DNA from: Helicobacteraceae bacterium
GTDB lineage: Bacteria > Campylobacterota > Campylobacteria > Campylobacterales > Sulfurimonadaceae
Length of the DNA: 64,000 nt
Assembly: GCA_013138865.1 (NCBI GenBank)
Contig: WTBY01000058.1
Span: 1 to 64,000, forward strand
Reading direction: 5' to 3'
Shown: positions 44,378 through 53,110 of the stretch, in pieces
Position numbering within the stretch: the stretch's first letter is position 1
Layout: each line of letters begins with the position of its first letter
Position numbers and translations under genes: made by a program
Notes under the pieces: model-generated
Told to the model about the DNA's origin: nothing
Seen by the model: the letters and a program-made list of their open reading frames with translations, nothing else
Database searches by the model: none

Positions 44378-45679
44378 CTACTTCCTTGTATCTTTTCTAA
44401 CTGCTGTTATAAATTGATAATACAAGTAACCTAGTGATACTTTGTTAAATAAAAAAATTATTGGATGATTTTCAAAATGATTAAACTTCAATATTGACAT
44501 ATATTTAAATCCATCGTATAGTAATTCTAATGGTGTTTTTAAACAATTGTAATTAACTATTGTACTTGTTATATTACCAATAATTATAATCCAAATTATT
44601 GGATATAGCCAATTAGTTGCAAATTTTGAAGTCATCCAATTTATATTAAATACTATTGTTTCAAGAGGTTTTTCCATAAATTTTAAATTATCTTTTTGTT
44701 TTTCAAGCTCTAATGCATGATACTTATTTGCATCAATAATATTCCCTATTTTTTCTAAATTATATTTTATTATTCTATATGTTTCTTGAGAAGTTAATAT
44801 CTTACTTTGTTCACTTTCTAGTTCTTTTATATTATAAAAGTTCATTGCTTTTTCTGTATTTGTTCTATCTAAGTCTAGTCCATTATGAAATGTAGCCCCT
44901 CTAAATTGTACTAAATCTTCAAATGTTATATATTGAAAAGTTAGTTTATTTAAAAATTCACATTCTTCAAATATTGTAATTTTTTTGAAGTTAGTTCCCT
45001 CAATTATTATGTCTTTTTTATCTCCTTGATTAACTTTTGATTTATAGAAATCTGCATTTTTATTGAAATCTACATCACTTAATTTAAATAAATTTATATC
45101 AGTATTATGAAGTTTAAAATTTTCATTAAAAGTATTTTCTTGTATTTCTAAATAATTAATCTTGACTTTTGATTTATTTGATTTTTGTTCATTGATATAG
45201 AACTTTCCAGTAAATTCACATTTATTAATATTGAATTTGTTTCTAAAAGTTCCGCCAATAAATTTTATGTCATATTTATTTTGAGTTATTTCATTACTTG
45301 CAATGACATCCTTAAAAGATATTTCATCAAAGTTACAATGATTAAATATATAATTGTATTTAAGTTCTCCAGTTATTTTTGTTATTCCATTAAATTGACA
45401 ACCAGCAAAGTATATAGTACTTCCACCATAATTACATATATCAGTAATTTTTATTATTTCTTTTTTATTATTTCTTGTAAATTCTATTACATCACTATTT
45501 ATTATTATAGAATTTAAAATTGTTATTCCAATATGTAGGACGGTTCTTCTATTAGCTATACCGTCATAGCTTGCGACACCTTCTCGTCTACTTATTTCAA
45601 TCCAGTGTTTATCAATAAATAATATTTCTTGTTCATCTTTTTTTTTTGATTTAATTATACTATTAAAAGGTATTTTCAT
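44378..45679 (-). CDS. Pentapeptide-repeat membrane protein
   Basis: 433 residues. The middle (about 80-280) shows degenerate pentapeptide repeats of the A/F(N/D)xxF kind (for instance FNKNADFYKS, TNFKKITIFEECEF, VQFRGATFHNGLDLDRTNTE), a right-handed beta-helix. The C-terminus has two membrane helices (FATNWLYPIIWIIIIGNIT and IIFLFNKVSLGYLYYQFITA) ending in AVRKDTRK, a tail common in membrane pentapeptide proteins. Function unknown. AT content is very high even for this genome. It is preceded by a 28-residue ORF and followed by the Mrr-like gene. Confidence 0.72.
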   Translation of the reverse strand: MKIPFNSIIKSKKKDEQEILFIDKHWIEISRREGVASYDGIANRRTVLHIGITILNSIIINSDVIEFTRNNKKEIIKITDICNYGGSTIYFAGCQFNGITKITGELKYNYIFNHCNFDEISFKDVIASNEITQNKYDIKFIGGTFRNKFNINKCEFTGKFYINEQKSNKSKVKINYLEIQENTFNENFKLHNTDINLFKLSDVDFNKNADFYKSKVNQGDKKDIIIEGTNFKKITIFEECEFLNKLTFQYITFEDLVQFRGATFHNGLDLDRTNTEKAMNFYNIKELESEQSKILTSQETYRIIKYNLEKIGNIIDANKYHALELEKQKDNLKFMEKPLETIVFNINWMTSKFATNWLYPIIWIIIIGNITSTIVNYNCLKTPLELLYDGFKYMSILKFNHFENHPIIFLFNKVSLGYLYYQFITAVRKDTRK

Positions 45680-45685
45680 TTTACT

Positions 45686-45772
45686 TCAACTTAAACTTGC
45701 CATTACTAGCTTCTCTAAATGCTTTCTCGTAGCTTCTATACTTTCATCTAGTGCTAAACCTTGGTTGTTCAT
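45686..45772 (-). CDS. 28-residue ORF ahead of the pentapeptide gene
   Basis: ATG at 45772 with AAGAG upstream and a TATAAT box (rc) at 45806-45811 encodes a mostly helical, charged peptide containing LALDESIEATRKHLEKLVMA. It ends 6 bp before the pentapeptide start, so translation could be coupled. It may be a leader peptide, a small antitoxin-like protein or the remnant of a longer gene. I do not recognise it. Confidence 0.35.
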   Translation of the reverse strand: MNNQGLALDESIEATRKHLEKLVMASLS

Positions 45773-45805
45773 ATATTGCTCTTTTTAATAGTAAATTATG
45801 TGACT

Positions 45806-45811
45806 ATTATA
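45806..45811 (-). promoter_or_regulatory. -10 box of the mini-island operon
   Basis: TATAAT on the minus strand, 33 bp before the ATG of the 28-residue ORF. It would drive that ORF, the pentapeptide gene and the Mrr-like gene as one unit. Confidence 0.45.
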
Positions 45812-45938
45812 CCATTAACTTTTAGTAAAATTAGATTGATTTAAAAGTGATAAATATATCTTCTATCTTTAATCTTTACAGCTACAATAGATAAGAAAAT
45901 GAGATTAGTTCCCTTGAAAACAGGGGTTTAGAAGGTTT

Positions 45939-45952
45939 TAGGTACAGCATAA
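45939..45952 (-). repeat. Proximal attachment repeat at the 3' end of rnpB
   Basis: TAGGTACAGCATAA, the complement of the rnpB 3' end (TTATGCTGTACC) plus two bases. It matches 43560-43573 exactly. Confidence 0.65.
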
Positions 45953-46270
45953 GCCGGATTCTGTCTTGGGTAATTATTAATCTATAATACTTTTTACAAA
46001 GTATCTCTAGCGAAACAATAGCATTGATATAAATATCATGTAAGATGCTAACCATCTGTTTCTTGCTGCCAAGTTGGGTTTACAAGCTCTAAGTATTGCT
46101 ACAAAGACTGGTGGGCTCTTACTCCACCTTTTCACCTTTACCACAGTTGTGGAAGTAATATTTCTGTTGCACTTTCCCTCAGCTTACGCCGGTCATCAGT
46201 TAGATGAAACTCTCTCTTACAGCAGCCCGGACTTTCCTCTTGAATAATTCAAGCAATTACCAGCTGTACC
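45941..46270 (-). ncRNA. rnpB: RNase P RNA component
   Basis: Catalytic RNA that trims the 5' leader from pre-tRNAs. Read on the minus strand it begins GGTACAGCTGG, followed by GAGGAAAGTCCGGGC (conserved region I), GAGGGAAAGTGCAACAGAAA, AGGTGAAAAGGTGGAGTAAG, and ends ACAGAATCCGGCTTA then TGCTGTACC. The first and last eight bases (GGTACAGC and GCTGTACC) pair to form helix P1. Length is about 330 nt, normal for the A type. Its 3' end serves as the attachment site of the mini-island. Confidence 0.93.
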
Positions 46271-46276
46271 TATGAA

Positions 46277-46282
46277 AGTATA
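46277..46282 (-). promoter_or_regulatory. -10 box of rnpB
   Basis: TATACT on the minus strand lies 6 bp before the first base of the mature RNA. Upstream is the T-rich, -35-poor sequence typical of the phylum. Confidence 0.55.
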
Positions 46283-46320
46283 TATAAAAAAGTTTAAAGA
46301 GATATTTTAAAAGGAAAGAA

Positions 46321-46341
46321 TAAGTGGCAAAAAGCCACTTA
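46321..46341 (-). terminator. Terminator of the reductive TCA operon
   Basis: A perfect 8-bp stem (TAAGTGGC and GCCACTTA) around a 5-nt loop lies 25 bp after the oorC stop and before the rnpB promoter; on the minus strand a T-rich stretch (TTCTTTCCTTTT) follows. Confidence 0.75.
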
Positions 46342-46365
46342 AGGTAGAAATGTATTAGTTAAGAG

Positions 46366-46920
46366 CTAAGCCATATCCGCTTTTGCATATTTTTCACCAA
46401 GCTCGTAAGCTTTTTTATTAACATCGTGAACTTTAGCAGGTACTTTTGAAAGCATAACTTCGATCAATTGATCTTTATCAAGTGCTTTCATCATTGTATT
46501 TGCAATAGCAAGCGCAACTACTGACTGAGTAATTACATTTCCTACTTCTTCTTTAGCAATAGTAATAATTGGAATCTCATGAATATTCCAAGTTTTTCTA
46601 TCTTCATCAGTTGGATGTACAAGGTTAGGATCAACAACAATTGTTCCACCTTTAGAAACACCATCTTTAAATAGGTCATAACTTTTTTGTGCAACTGAAA
46701 GCATAAAGTCAATTTCACCATCATTTGCATAAGGGTAATAGATCTCTTTATCATCTAGTTGAATATCAACAACAGTTGCTCCACCACGAACTTGTGATGT
46801 ATACGTTGCAGTTTTTAATCCATGACCACCAGCTTTAATTTTTGCAGCTGCAAAAATTTCTCCAGCAAGAAGAACACCTTGTCCACCAACACCTGTAAAT
46901 CTCATTAATATTTTACTCAT
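46366..46920 (-). CDS. oorC: 2-oxoglutarate:ferredoxin oxidoreductase, gamma subunit
   Basis: 184 residues of the pyruvate/ketoisovalerate oxidoreductase catalytic (gamma) domain: FTGVGGQGVLLAGEIFAAAK at the N-terminus and SQVRGGATVVDIQLDD near 43, both typical. With OorA, B and D it forms the enzyme that reversibly joins succinyl-CoA, CO2 and reduced ferredoxin to 2-oxoglutarate, a key carboxylation of the reductive TCA cycle. Last gene of the operon, 9 bp after oorB, with the hairpin terminator behind it. Confidence 0.93.
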   Translation of the reverse strand: MSKILMRFTGVGGQGVLLAGEIFAAAKIKAGGHGLKTATYTSQVRGGATVVDIQLDDKEIYYPYANDGEIDFMLSVAQKSYDLFKDGVSKGGTIVVDPNLVHPTDEDRKTWNIHEIPIITIAKEEVGNVITQSVVALAIANTMMKALDKDQLIEVMLSKVPAKVHDVNKKAYELGEKYAKADMA

Positions 46921-46929
46921 AGTGTCTCC

Positions 46930-47787
46930 TTATATCTTTTTCACAAAGTCATCTTGAGTGATTCGCTTACGCTCACCTTGATGTACTTTTTGCACTTCTG
47001 CATATAAATCACAATACTCATCTGCATCTGTATCTTCTTTTAGAATACCAGTAGGAAGTAAGTTAAGTTGCTCTTCTGGTGTCATAGCATCATATTTCTT
47101 TTTAGAAACAGTAATACTATCAATCCATTCAAGGTTTTCCATCGCATTTTTCATACCATTTTTACGACCAAGGTTAATATGACAGTTCGAAAGAACTTCA
47201 GCCATAGAGAAACCTTTATGTTGCATAGCTTTAATAAGCATTTTCTCTAATTTTTTAGGGTCAAGCATAGTCTCGCGAGCAACAAAAGAAGCTCCAGAAG
47301 CTATAGCTAAATCACAAGTATCAAAAGTAGGATCAATATTACCAACCTTTTGAGTTACTGTCCACATACCTTGAGGAGTTGTTGGACTTGTTTGTGAATT
47401 AGTTAAACCATAAATAAAGTTATTAATAACAATTAAAGTCATATCAATATTTCTTCTACAACCATGAATTGTGTGGTTACCACCAATTGCAAGTGCATCA
47501 CCATCACCAGCAACACAAATAACAAGTTTGTCTGGATTAGCAAGTTTAACACCAGTTGCATAAGCTACTGTTCTACCGTGAGTTGTATGAATAGTATTGA
47601 AGTCCACATAAGATGAAAATCTACCTGAACAACCAATTCCAGAAACAACACAAACGTCATCTTGTTTAACACCCATTTTATCAATTGCTCTAATAAATGC
47701 TTTTAAAATAACACCATCACCACATCCCCAACACCATAGTGTTGGCATTTTTTCAAGTCTTAAATATTTATCATAATCAAATGCCAT
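46930..47787 (-). CDS. oorB: 2-oxoglutarate:ferredoxin oxidoreductase, beta subunit
   Basis: 285-residue thiamine-diphosphate-binding subunit. Marks: LWCWGCGDGVILKAFIRAI, VSGIGCSGRFSSYVDF (with a conserved Cys), THGRTVAYATGVKLANPD and the GDGDALAIGGNH...NNFIYGLT segment that binds Mg-ThDP. Cys pairs in the first motif and later CHINLGRKN may contribute an Fe-S cluster, as in related enzymes. It is 1 bp after oorA. Confidence 0.94.
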   Translation of the reverse strand: MAFDYDKYLRLEKMPTLWCWGCGDGVILKAFIRAIDKMGVKQDDVCVVSGIGCSGRFSSYVDFNTIHTTHGRTVAYATGVKLANPDKLVICVAGDGDALAIGGNHTIHGCRRNIDMTLIVINNFIYGLTNSQTSPTTPQGMWTVTQKVGNIDPTFDTCDLAIASGASFVARETMLDPKKLEKMLIKAMQHKGFSMAEVLSNCHINLGRKNGMKNAMENLEWIDSITVSKKKYDAMTPEEQLNLLPTGILKEDTDADEYCDLYAEVQKVHQGERKRITQDDFVKKI

Positions 47788-47788
47788 C

Positions 47789-48922
47789 TTATAACTCCTT
47801 TACTTTGCTTACGATCTCATGAGGAGAAAGTGCTCTACCATTAACTTTAAATAGACCATCAATATCAAGTCTTGCAGCTGCACGTTGAATTTCGCTATGG
47901 TACTGACCAATATTTAGTTCAGCAACTAATACTTTTTCAATTTTGTCTGTGTATTCCTTGATTTTCTTAGCAGGACTTGGCCAGATAGTAATTGGTCTAA
48001 ATAGACCAGCTTTAATACCTTCAGCTCTTAAGTGACGAATTGACTCTTTAGCTGCTAGTGAAACTGAACCATAAGCAATGATCATGATTTCAGCATCGTC
48101 CATCATAAACTCTTCATAAGATTCAAGTTCATCTTCATGCATAGCAACTTTGTCTTCTAAACGTTGAATAAGTTTTCTACATGTTTCAATTTCCTCAGTT
48201 GGGAAACCATTTTTATCATGGTGAAGACCTGTATAGTGGTATCTGTAGCCTTCGAACATTGGGTTAAGAACCGCTGGCTCAGTTGGACCACACTCATATG
48301 GAAAATACTCTTCAGCAGGACCATCAAAAGATTTACGAGGTACGATACCTGCAGTAACTTCTTCTTGCGTTGGAAGATCAGCTTTACCATGCATATGACC
48401 AATTGTTTCATCTAGTAAAACAATAACTGGTTGCATAAATCTATCAGCTAAGTTGAATGCTCTTACAGTTTCTGTATAACACTCAGCTAATGAACCAGCA
48501 CATAACGTGATTGATTTGTAATCACCATGAGATGGATTTTTAGACTGAAGGATATCACCTTGAGAAACACGAGTTGGAAGACCAGTTGATGGACCACCAC
48601 GCATAACATTAACACAAACTAAAGGTACTTCAGCCATTTGAGCTAAACCTAAGTTTTCAGCTTTAAGACTCATACCTGGACCTGAAGTTGCAGTTAGTGC
48701 ACGTTGTCCACTCATAGCAGCACCAATAACAGTACATATACCTGCTATTTCGTCTTCCATTTGAATTGCTACACCACCAACCTTTGGTAAAAGATCAGAG
48801 ATAACATGCATTACTTCACTTGATGGTGTTAGTGGGTAACCACCAAAAAACTTACAACCAGCATCAACGGCTGCCATTGCTGATAATTCATTACCAGTAG
48901 ATATAACTTCTCTAGTAGCCAT
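47789..48922 (-). CDS. oorA: 2-oxoglutarate:ferredoxin oxidoreductase, alpha subunit
   Basis: 377 residues. The N-terminal domain (STGNELSAMAAVDAGCKFFG and GYPLTPSSEVMHVISD, TATSGPGMSLKAENLGLA) and the transketolase C-like domain (IIAYGSVSLAAKESIRHLRA, AELNIGQYHSEIQRA) are those of KorA/OorA. It binds substrate together with the beta subunit. It shares its first base pair with the oorD stop region (1-bp overlap), so it is tightly coupled. Confidence 0.94.
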   Translation of the reverse strand: MATREVISTGNELSAMAAVDAGCKFFGGYPLTPSSEVMHVISDLLPKVGGVAIQMEDEIAGICTVIGAAMSGQRALTATSGPGMSLKAENLGLAQMAEVPLVCVNVMRGGPSTGLPTRVSQGDILQSKNPSHGDYKSITLCAGSLAECYTETVRAFNLADRFMQPVIVLLDETIGHMHGKADLPTQEEVTAGIVPRKSFDGPAEEYFPYECGPTEPAVLNPMFEGYRYHYTGLHHDKNGFPTEEIETCRKLIQRLEDKVAMHEDELESYEEFMMDDAEIMIIAYGSVSLAAKESIRHLRAEGIKAGLFRPITIWPSPAKKIKEYTDKIEKVLVAELNIGQYHSEIQRAAARLDIDGLFKVNGRALSPHEIVSKVKEL

Positions 48923-49272
48923 TATTTAACTCCTTTTTCACTAAGTGACATATAATTGTTTGCAACAATTTTAGATTGACGATCTTTTGATTCATCAGTT
49001 AATTTTGCAAAACTAAAACCAGCAGCTTTATACTCTGCTTTATCAGCTACATAAATAGCAAAATCTGGACAAGTAAGTTCACACTCATTACATCCAATAC
49101 AAGCTTCAGGATGATCAATAGAGATCATTGCACCTAAAGTTGAAGTTGATTCATATTTCATACCTAGTACACCAGATGGACATACTGATACACAAATATC
49201 ACATGCTTTACAGTTACTTGTATTAACCCAAACAGGTTGGTTACCTGGGTTTACAGTTTTATAAGTTCCCAT
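48922..49272 (-). CDS. oorD: 2-oxoglutarate:ferredoxin oxidoreductase, delta (ferredoxin-like) subunit
   Basis: 116 residues with two [4Fe-4S] sites: CKACDICVSVCPSGVLGM and CIGCNECELTCPDFAIYV. It passes electrons between ferredoxin and the catalytic subunits. The order oorDABC is that of Helicobacter and Campylobacter. It follows a small HMA-domain gene by 29 bp. Confidence 0.94.
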   Translation of the reverse strand: MGTYKTVNPGNQPVWVNTSNCKACDICVSVCPSGVLGMKYESTSTLGAMISIDHPEACIGCNECELTCPDFAIYVADKAEYKAAGFSFAKLTDESKDRQSKIVANNYMSLSEKGVK

Positions 49273-49301
49273 TTATTCTCCTACTTTTTAAATTTACGTA
49301 T

Positions 49302-49601
49302 CTATTTAGTTTCACTATCTTGGTTAAACTTACCAATTGCACAAGAAACAAAGCTTTTAGCTTTCATTTCAGCACCATCAATAAAACCAAAATTATCATC
49401 AACTAAAGGATAACCTAGTTTTCTTAAAGTTGATTTTAAAAGTGCTTCATGCGCTTCGTCAATAACATCAAGTGTTACTTTTCTAGGCTCGCACGTTAGA
49501 TCTACTTCTATATCTTTAAAGCCTTCAGCTATTAATTTTTTTGTAAGTGTTGAGCTACAACCGCCACATTTAACATTTAAGACTTCAAAAGTTTTGATCA
49601 T
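49302..49601 (-). CDS. HMA-fold protein inside the rTCA operon
   Basis: 99 residues. The first 70 match the heavy-metal-associated fold: [19 protein letters not shown] with a CxxC pair (CGGC), strand [15 protein letters not shown] and a second helix [12 protein letters not shown]. The C-terminal 25 residues add one more Cys (FVSCAIGKF). Such proteins carry Cu, Zn or other soft metals; a chaperone for the Fe-S or metal needs of the neighbouring enzymes is only a guess. The ATG overlaps the sucD stop (ATGA), so it is part of the operon rather than an insertion. Confidence 0.75.
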   Translation of the reverse strand: MIKTFEVLNVKCGGCSSTLTKKLIAEGFKDIEVDLTCEPRKVTLDVIDEAHEALLKSTLRKLGYPLVDDNFGFIDGAEMKAKSFVSCAIGKFNQDSETK

Positions 49602-50473
49602 ATTTTAGCCATCATCTCCGCAACAGCTTTACCAATATCAGCAGGACTTACAACAACTTTTACACCAGCTGCTTCAAGAGCTTCCATTTTCTCTTTTGCA
49701 GTACCAGCAGAGCCAGAAACAATTGCACCTGCATGACCCATTGTTTTACCTTTAGGAGCTGTTTGACCAGCAATAAAAGCAACTACTGGTTTAGTGATTT
49801 GTTCTTTAATTAGTTTAGCAGCTTGAATTTCAAGATCACCACCAATCTCACCAATCATAACGATACATTTTGTATCTGGATCGGCTTCAAACATTGGTAA
49901 AATTTGGTTATATGAAAGACCAATAATTGGATCTCCACCAATTCCAATAGCTGTTGTAATACCATAACCAGCTTGGACAACTTGGTTTGTACCCTCATAA
50001 GTAAGTGTACCAGATTTAGAGATAAGTCCAACATTACCTTTTTTGAAAATCATACCAGGCATAATACCTATTTTACACTCTTCAGCAGTAATAATACCAG
50101 GACAATTTGGCCCAAGTGTTTTCATACCATGTTTAGTAGCATGAGCCTTAGCCATTTGCATATCTTTAACCGGAGCACCTTCTGTAATAATTACAGCAAG
50201 TTCAATCCCTGCTTCAGCCGCTTCCATTACAGCGTCACCAACAAATGCAGGTGGAACAAAAATCATACTTACAGTAGCACCAGTTGTTTTTACTGCTTCA
50301 GCCACAGTATTAAAAACTGGTTGACCTAAGTGTACTTGACCACCCTTGTTAGGTGTAACACCACCAACAATTTTAGTTCCATAAGCTAAACACTGTTCAG
50401 CATGAAAAGTTCCCTCTTTACCTGTAAAACCTTGAACGATAACTTTTGTATCTTTATTTACTAAAATAGACAT
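49598..50473 (-). CDS. sucD: Succinyl-CoA synthetase, alpha subunit
   Basis: 291 residues. CoA-binding Rossmann domain ([20 protein letters not shown]), [19 protein letters not shown] and the active-site histidine region [17 protein letters not shown] near 245. In the reductive direction it makes succinyl-CoA from succinate, CoA and ATP. It is 3 bp after sucC. Confidence 0.96.
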   Translation of the reverse strand: MSILVNKDTKVIVQGFTGKEGTFHAEQCLAYGTKIVGGVTPNKGGQVHLGQPVFNTVAEAVKTTGATVSMIFVPPAFVGDAVMEAAEAGIELAVIITEGAPVKDMQMAKAHATKHGMKTLGPNCPGIITAEECKIGIMPGMIFKKGNVGLISKSGTLTYEGTNQVVQAGYGITTAIGIGGDPIIGLSYNQILPMFEADPDTKCIVMIGEIGGDLEIQAAKLIKEQITKPVVAFIAGQTAPKGKTMGHAGAIVSGSAGTAKEKMEALEAAGVKVVVSPADIGKAVAEMMAKI

Positions 50474-50476
50474 CTA

Positions 50477-51649
50477 TTAGTTTCCTTTCGCTGCTGCTAC
50501 AGCTTTTGCTGCACCATCACCTAGATCATCGCCAACAATAAGGTTAGAAATGTTTGCATTTTTAAGAATAATCGCAGCCTCTGGAGCATTTGTTCCATCA
50601 AGACGTACAATAACTGGGACATTAACATCAGTTATTTTAGTTGCTTCAATAATACCATTTGCAATACGATCACAACGTACAATACCACCAAAGATATTAA
50701 CAAAAATTGCTTTTACATTAGGATTTTTAAGAATAATCTCAAAACCTTTTGCAACAGTTTCAGCATTAGCAGATCCACCTACATCTAAAAAGTTAGCTGG
50801 AGTTCCACCCATGTGGTTAATTGTATCCATAGTACCCATAGCTAGACCAGCACCATTTACCATACAACCAATTTCACCATCTAGTGCTACATATGAAAGA
50901 CCATATTTAGCAGCTTCAACTTCATCAGCATCTTCTTCACTAAAATCTCTCATCTCAGCGATCTGAGGTTGACGTCCTAGAGCAGAGTTGTCAAATCCCA
51001 TTTTTCCATCAAGTGCAATAAAATCACCAGAACCTGTTCTAACTAATGGATTGATTTCGATCATCTCTGCATCATTTTCCATATATAGTTTAAAAAGCTT
51101 TTGTGCAAAAGATATAATCTTTTTTTGCTCTGCTTTATCAGTAATACCAAGACCAAAAGCTAACTTACGTCCATGAAAACCTTGGAAACCAATTGCTGGA
51201 TCAACAGGAATTGTAATGATTTTTTCAGGTGTATTTTCAGCAACATCTTCGATGTTCATTCCACCCTCTGTAGAAGCCATAATTAGAGGCATCTCTAATT
51301 TACGATCAAGAACAACAGAGAGATAGAACTCGTCTTTAATATCAGCACCATCTTCGATGTATAGCTTTTGAACAAGTTTACCCGCAGCATCAGTTTGATG
51401 TGTAACTAAAGTCATACCTAAAATTTCATCTGCTAATTCTCTTACTTCATCTAAAGTCTTAGCTAGTTTAACACCACCACCAAGACCACGACCACCTGCA
51501 TGAATTTGAGCTTTAACAACCCAAACAGGACCACCTAACTCTTTTGCTGCTTCAACAGCTGCATCAACGCTCTCAACCATAATACCTTTTGGTACTGGCA
51601 CATCATATTTAGCAAAAACTTGTTTTGCTTGATATTCATGAATATTCAT
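50477..51649 (-). CDS. sucC: ADP-forming succinyl-CoA synthetase, beta subunit
   Basis: 390 residues with an ATP-grasp domain (NIHEYQAKQVFAKYDVPVPKG, VVKAQIHAGGRGLGGGVKLAK) and the C-terminal ligase/CoA-binding domain (INPLVRTGSGDFIALDGKMGFDNSAL, NIFGGIVRCDRIANGI). Normal length. It follows the fumarase beta gene by 23 bp and pairs with sucD. Confidence 0.96.
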   Translation of the reverse strand: MNIHEYQAKQVFAKYDVPVPKGIMVESVDAAVEAAKELGGPVWVVKAQIHAGGRGLGGGVKLAKTLDEVRELADEILGMTLVTHQTDAAGKLVQKLYIEDGADIKDEFYLSVVLDRKLEMPLIMASTEGGMNIEDVAENTPEKIITIPVDPAIGFQGFHGRKLAFGLGITDKAEQKKIISFAQKLFKLYMENDAEMIEINPLVRTGSGDFIALDGKMGFDNSALGRQPQIAEMRDFSEEDADEVEAAKYGLSYVALDGEIGCMVNGAGLAMGTMDTINHMGGTPANFLDVGGSANAETVAKGFEIILKNPNVKAIFVNIFGGIVRCDRIANGIIEATKITDVNVPVIVRLDGTNAPEAAIILKNANISNLIVGDDLGDGAAKAVAAAKGN

Positions 51650-51672
51650 TTACTCTCCTCTTTTAAGATTGA

Positions 51673-52230
51673 CTATTTAACTTCGTATTGAGCTCTACCA
51701 ATTTTGTAAAGATCAGCACCGTAAGTATCATTAACAACAGTTACTGGAAAGTCAACTACTTCTAGTTTTCTAACAGCTTCTGGACCTAGCTCTTCATAAG
51801 CGATAACTTCAGCACTTACAATCTGCTTTCCAAGTAGAGCACCAGCTCCACCAGTTGCACCAAAATAGACTGCTTTATGCTCTTGACAAGCATCAGTTAC
51901 ATCTTTATTTCTTTTACCTTTACCAATCATACCTTTTAGCCCTTCAGCTATAAGACGTGGAGAGTAACTATCCATTCTGTAAGAAGTTGTAGGACCTGCA
52001 CTTCCGATCGGATCTCCTGGTTTTGGTGGAGTTGGACCAACAAAGTAGATTATTGCACCTTTTATATCGAAAGGCAACTCTTTACCAGCGTCAAGAAGAT
52101 CTACAAGACGTTTATGTGCTGCGTCACGAGCAGTAAAAATAGTTCCACTTAAATAGACGATATCACCACTTTTAAGTTTATTTACATCTTCATCACTAAG
52201 TGGAGTTGTTAAGTTATATGTTGTACTCAT
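51673..52230 (-). CDS. Class I fumarate hydratase, beta (C-terminal) subunit
   Basis: 185 residues matching the fumarase C-terminal domain: LKSGDIVYLSGTIFTARDAAHKR, IIYFVGPTPPKPGDPIGSAGPTTSYRMDSY and GGAGALLGKQIVSAEVIAYEELGPEAVRKLEV. It partners the alpha subunit upstream (11-bp gap) to make the Fe-S fumarase that interconverts malate and fumarate. The L(+)-tartrate dehydratase pair has the same fold, but the operon context favours fumarase. Confidence 0.92.
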   Translation of the reverse strand: MSTTYNLTTPLSDEDVNKLKSGDIVYLSGTIFTARDAAHKRLVDLLDAGKELPFDIKGAIIYFVGPTPPKPGDPIGSAGPTTSYRMDSYSPRLIAEGLKGMIGKGKRNKDVTDACQEHKAVYFGATGGAGALLGKQIVSAEVIAYEELGPEAVRKLEVVDFPVTVVNDTYGADLYKIGRAQYEVK

Positions 52231-52241
52231 TTTATAGACTC

Positions 52242-53093
52242 CTAAAGTGTAATGTGTGTGTGTCTTGAACTATGACACTGCACATTAACTGAAACTGGAA
52301 GAGAAGCGATATGACAAGGGTTAGACTCTATATGAACAGCAAGAACTGTCTCAGTTCCACCCATACCCATAGTACCAATTCCTAGTTTATTTAACTCTTT
52401 TAAAATAACACCTTCAAGCTCATCCATCTCAGGATCTTCATTTTTTGAACCAATATCACGAAATAGTGCATGTTTTGAGCTTATTACAGCTTTCTCAAAA
52501 GTACCACCAATTCCAACACCAACAGTAAGTGGAGGACATGGGTTAGGACCAGCGTCAGAGATACACTCTTTAACATACTCGATCACACCCTCTTTCCCAG
52601 CAGCTGGAGGAAAAACTCTTGCTCGAGATACATTTTCGGATCCACCACCTTTAGCAGCGTATTCGATGTCGATTTTATCACCTTCAACTATATCTAAATG
52701 GATAATTGCAGGTAAGTTATAACCAACTGTATCTTTATTGTTAGCACGAGTGAATGGGTGACAAGTTGAAGCTCTTAAATACCCTTCAACGTAACCTTTC
52801 TCAGTTCCTTCATTAATAGCATCTTTTAAAAGACCACCAACAACTTTAACATCAGCACCAATTTTTACAAAAAATACAGCTAAACCTGTATCTTGACAGA
52901 GTGGTCGTTTCTCAGAAGATGCTATATCAGCATTCTCTAAAAGTTGTTTTAAAACCTCTTTTGAAACAGGGCTTTTTTCATTCTCATAAGCATTTTTCAT
53001 AGCATTAAGAGCATCTTCTGGTAAATTTGAAGCAGAGTAAACTATGATATCTCTAACATTTTTTACAATCTCTTCGTAAGCAATTTCTCTCAT
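52242..53093 (-). CDS. Class I fumarate hydratase, alpha subunit
   Basis: 283 residues. The three cluster cysteines are in RPLCQDTGLAVFF (near 63), STCHPFTRANNKDTVGYN and DAGPNPCPPLTVGVGIGGT (near 182-190). The ending GTMGMGGTETVLAVHIES and CHIASLPVSVNVQCHSSRHT is standard. Oxygen-sensitive Fe-S enzymes like this suit microaerobic or anaerobic cells. It is 17 bp after mdh. Confidence 0.93.
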   Translation of the reverse strand: MREIAYEEIVKNVRDIIVYSASNLPEDALNAMKNAYENEKSPVSKEVLKQLLENADIASSEKRPLCQDTGLAVFFVKIGADVKVVGGLLKDAINEGTEKGYVEGYLRASTCHPFTRANNKDTVGYNLPAIIHLDIVEGDKIDIEYAAKGGGSENVSRARVFPPAAGKEGVIEYVKECISDAGPNPCPPLTVGVGIGGTFEKAVISSKHALFRDIGSKNEDPEMDELEGVILKELNKLGIGTMGMGGTETVLAVHIESNPCHIASLPVSVNVQCHSSRHTHITL

Positions 53094-53110
53094 TTTATCT
53101 CCCTTATAGT

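Larger units (their letters stand above)
43560..45952. mobile_element. Mini-island inserted at the 3' end of rnpB
   Basis: A 2.4-kb segment bounded by the 14-bp direct repeats at 43560-43573 and 45939-45952. It contains an 18-residue peptide ORF with a gated start, a membrane-anchored Mrr-like nuclease, a pentapeptide-repeat membrane protein and a 28-residue ORF. No integrase is present, so it is a non-autonomous or decayed element. It is very AT-rich and has no CGATCG. Removing it would place the heme-GGDEF gene directly after rnpB. GTAACAG motifs near its left end resemble those beside the tRNA remnant at 23 kb. Confidence 0.6.

Noticed and set aside
46261-46270. A third copy of the rnpB-end repeat at the 5' end of rnpB
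   Set aside because: GCTGTACC there is simply the complement of the P1 helix partner; it matches only 8 bp and is explained by RNA pairing.
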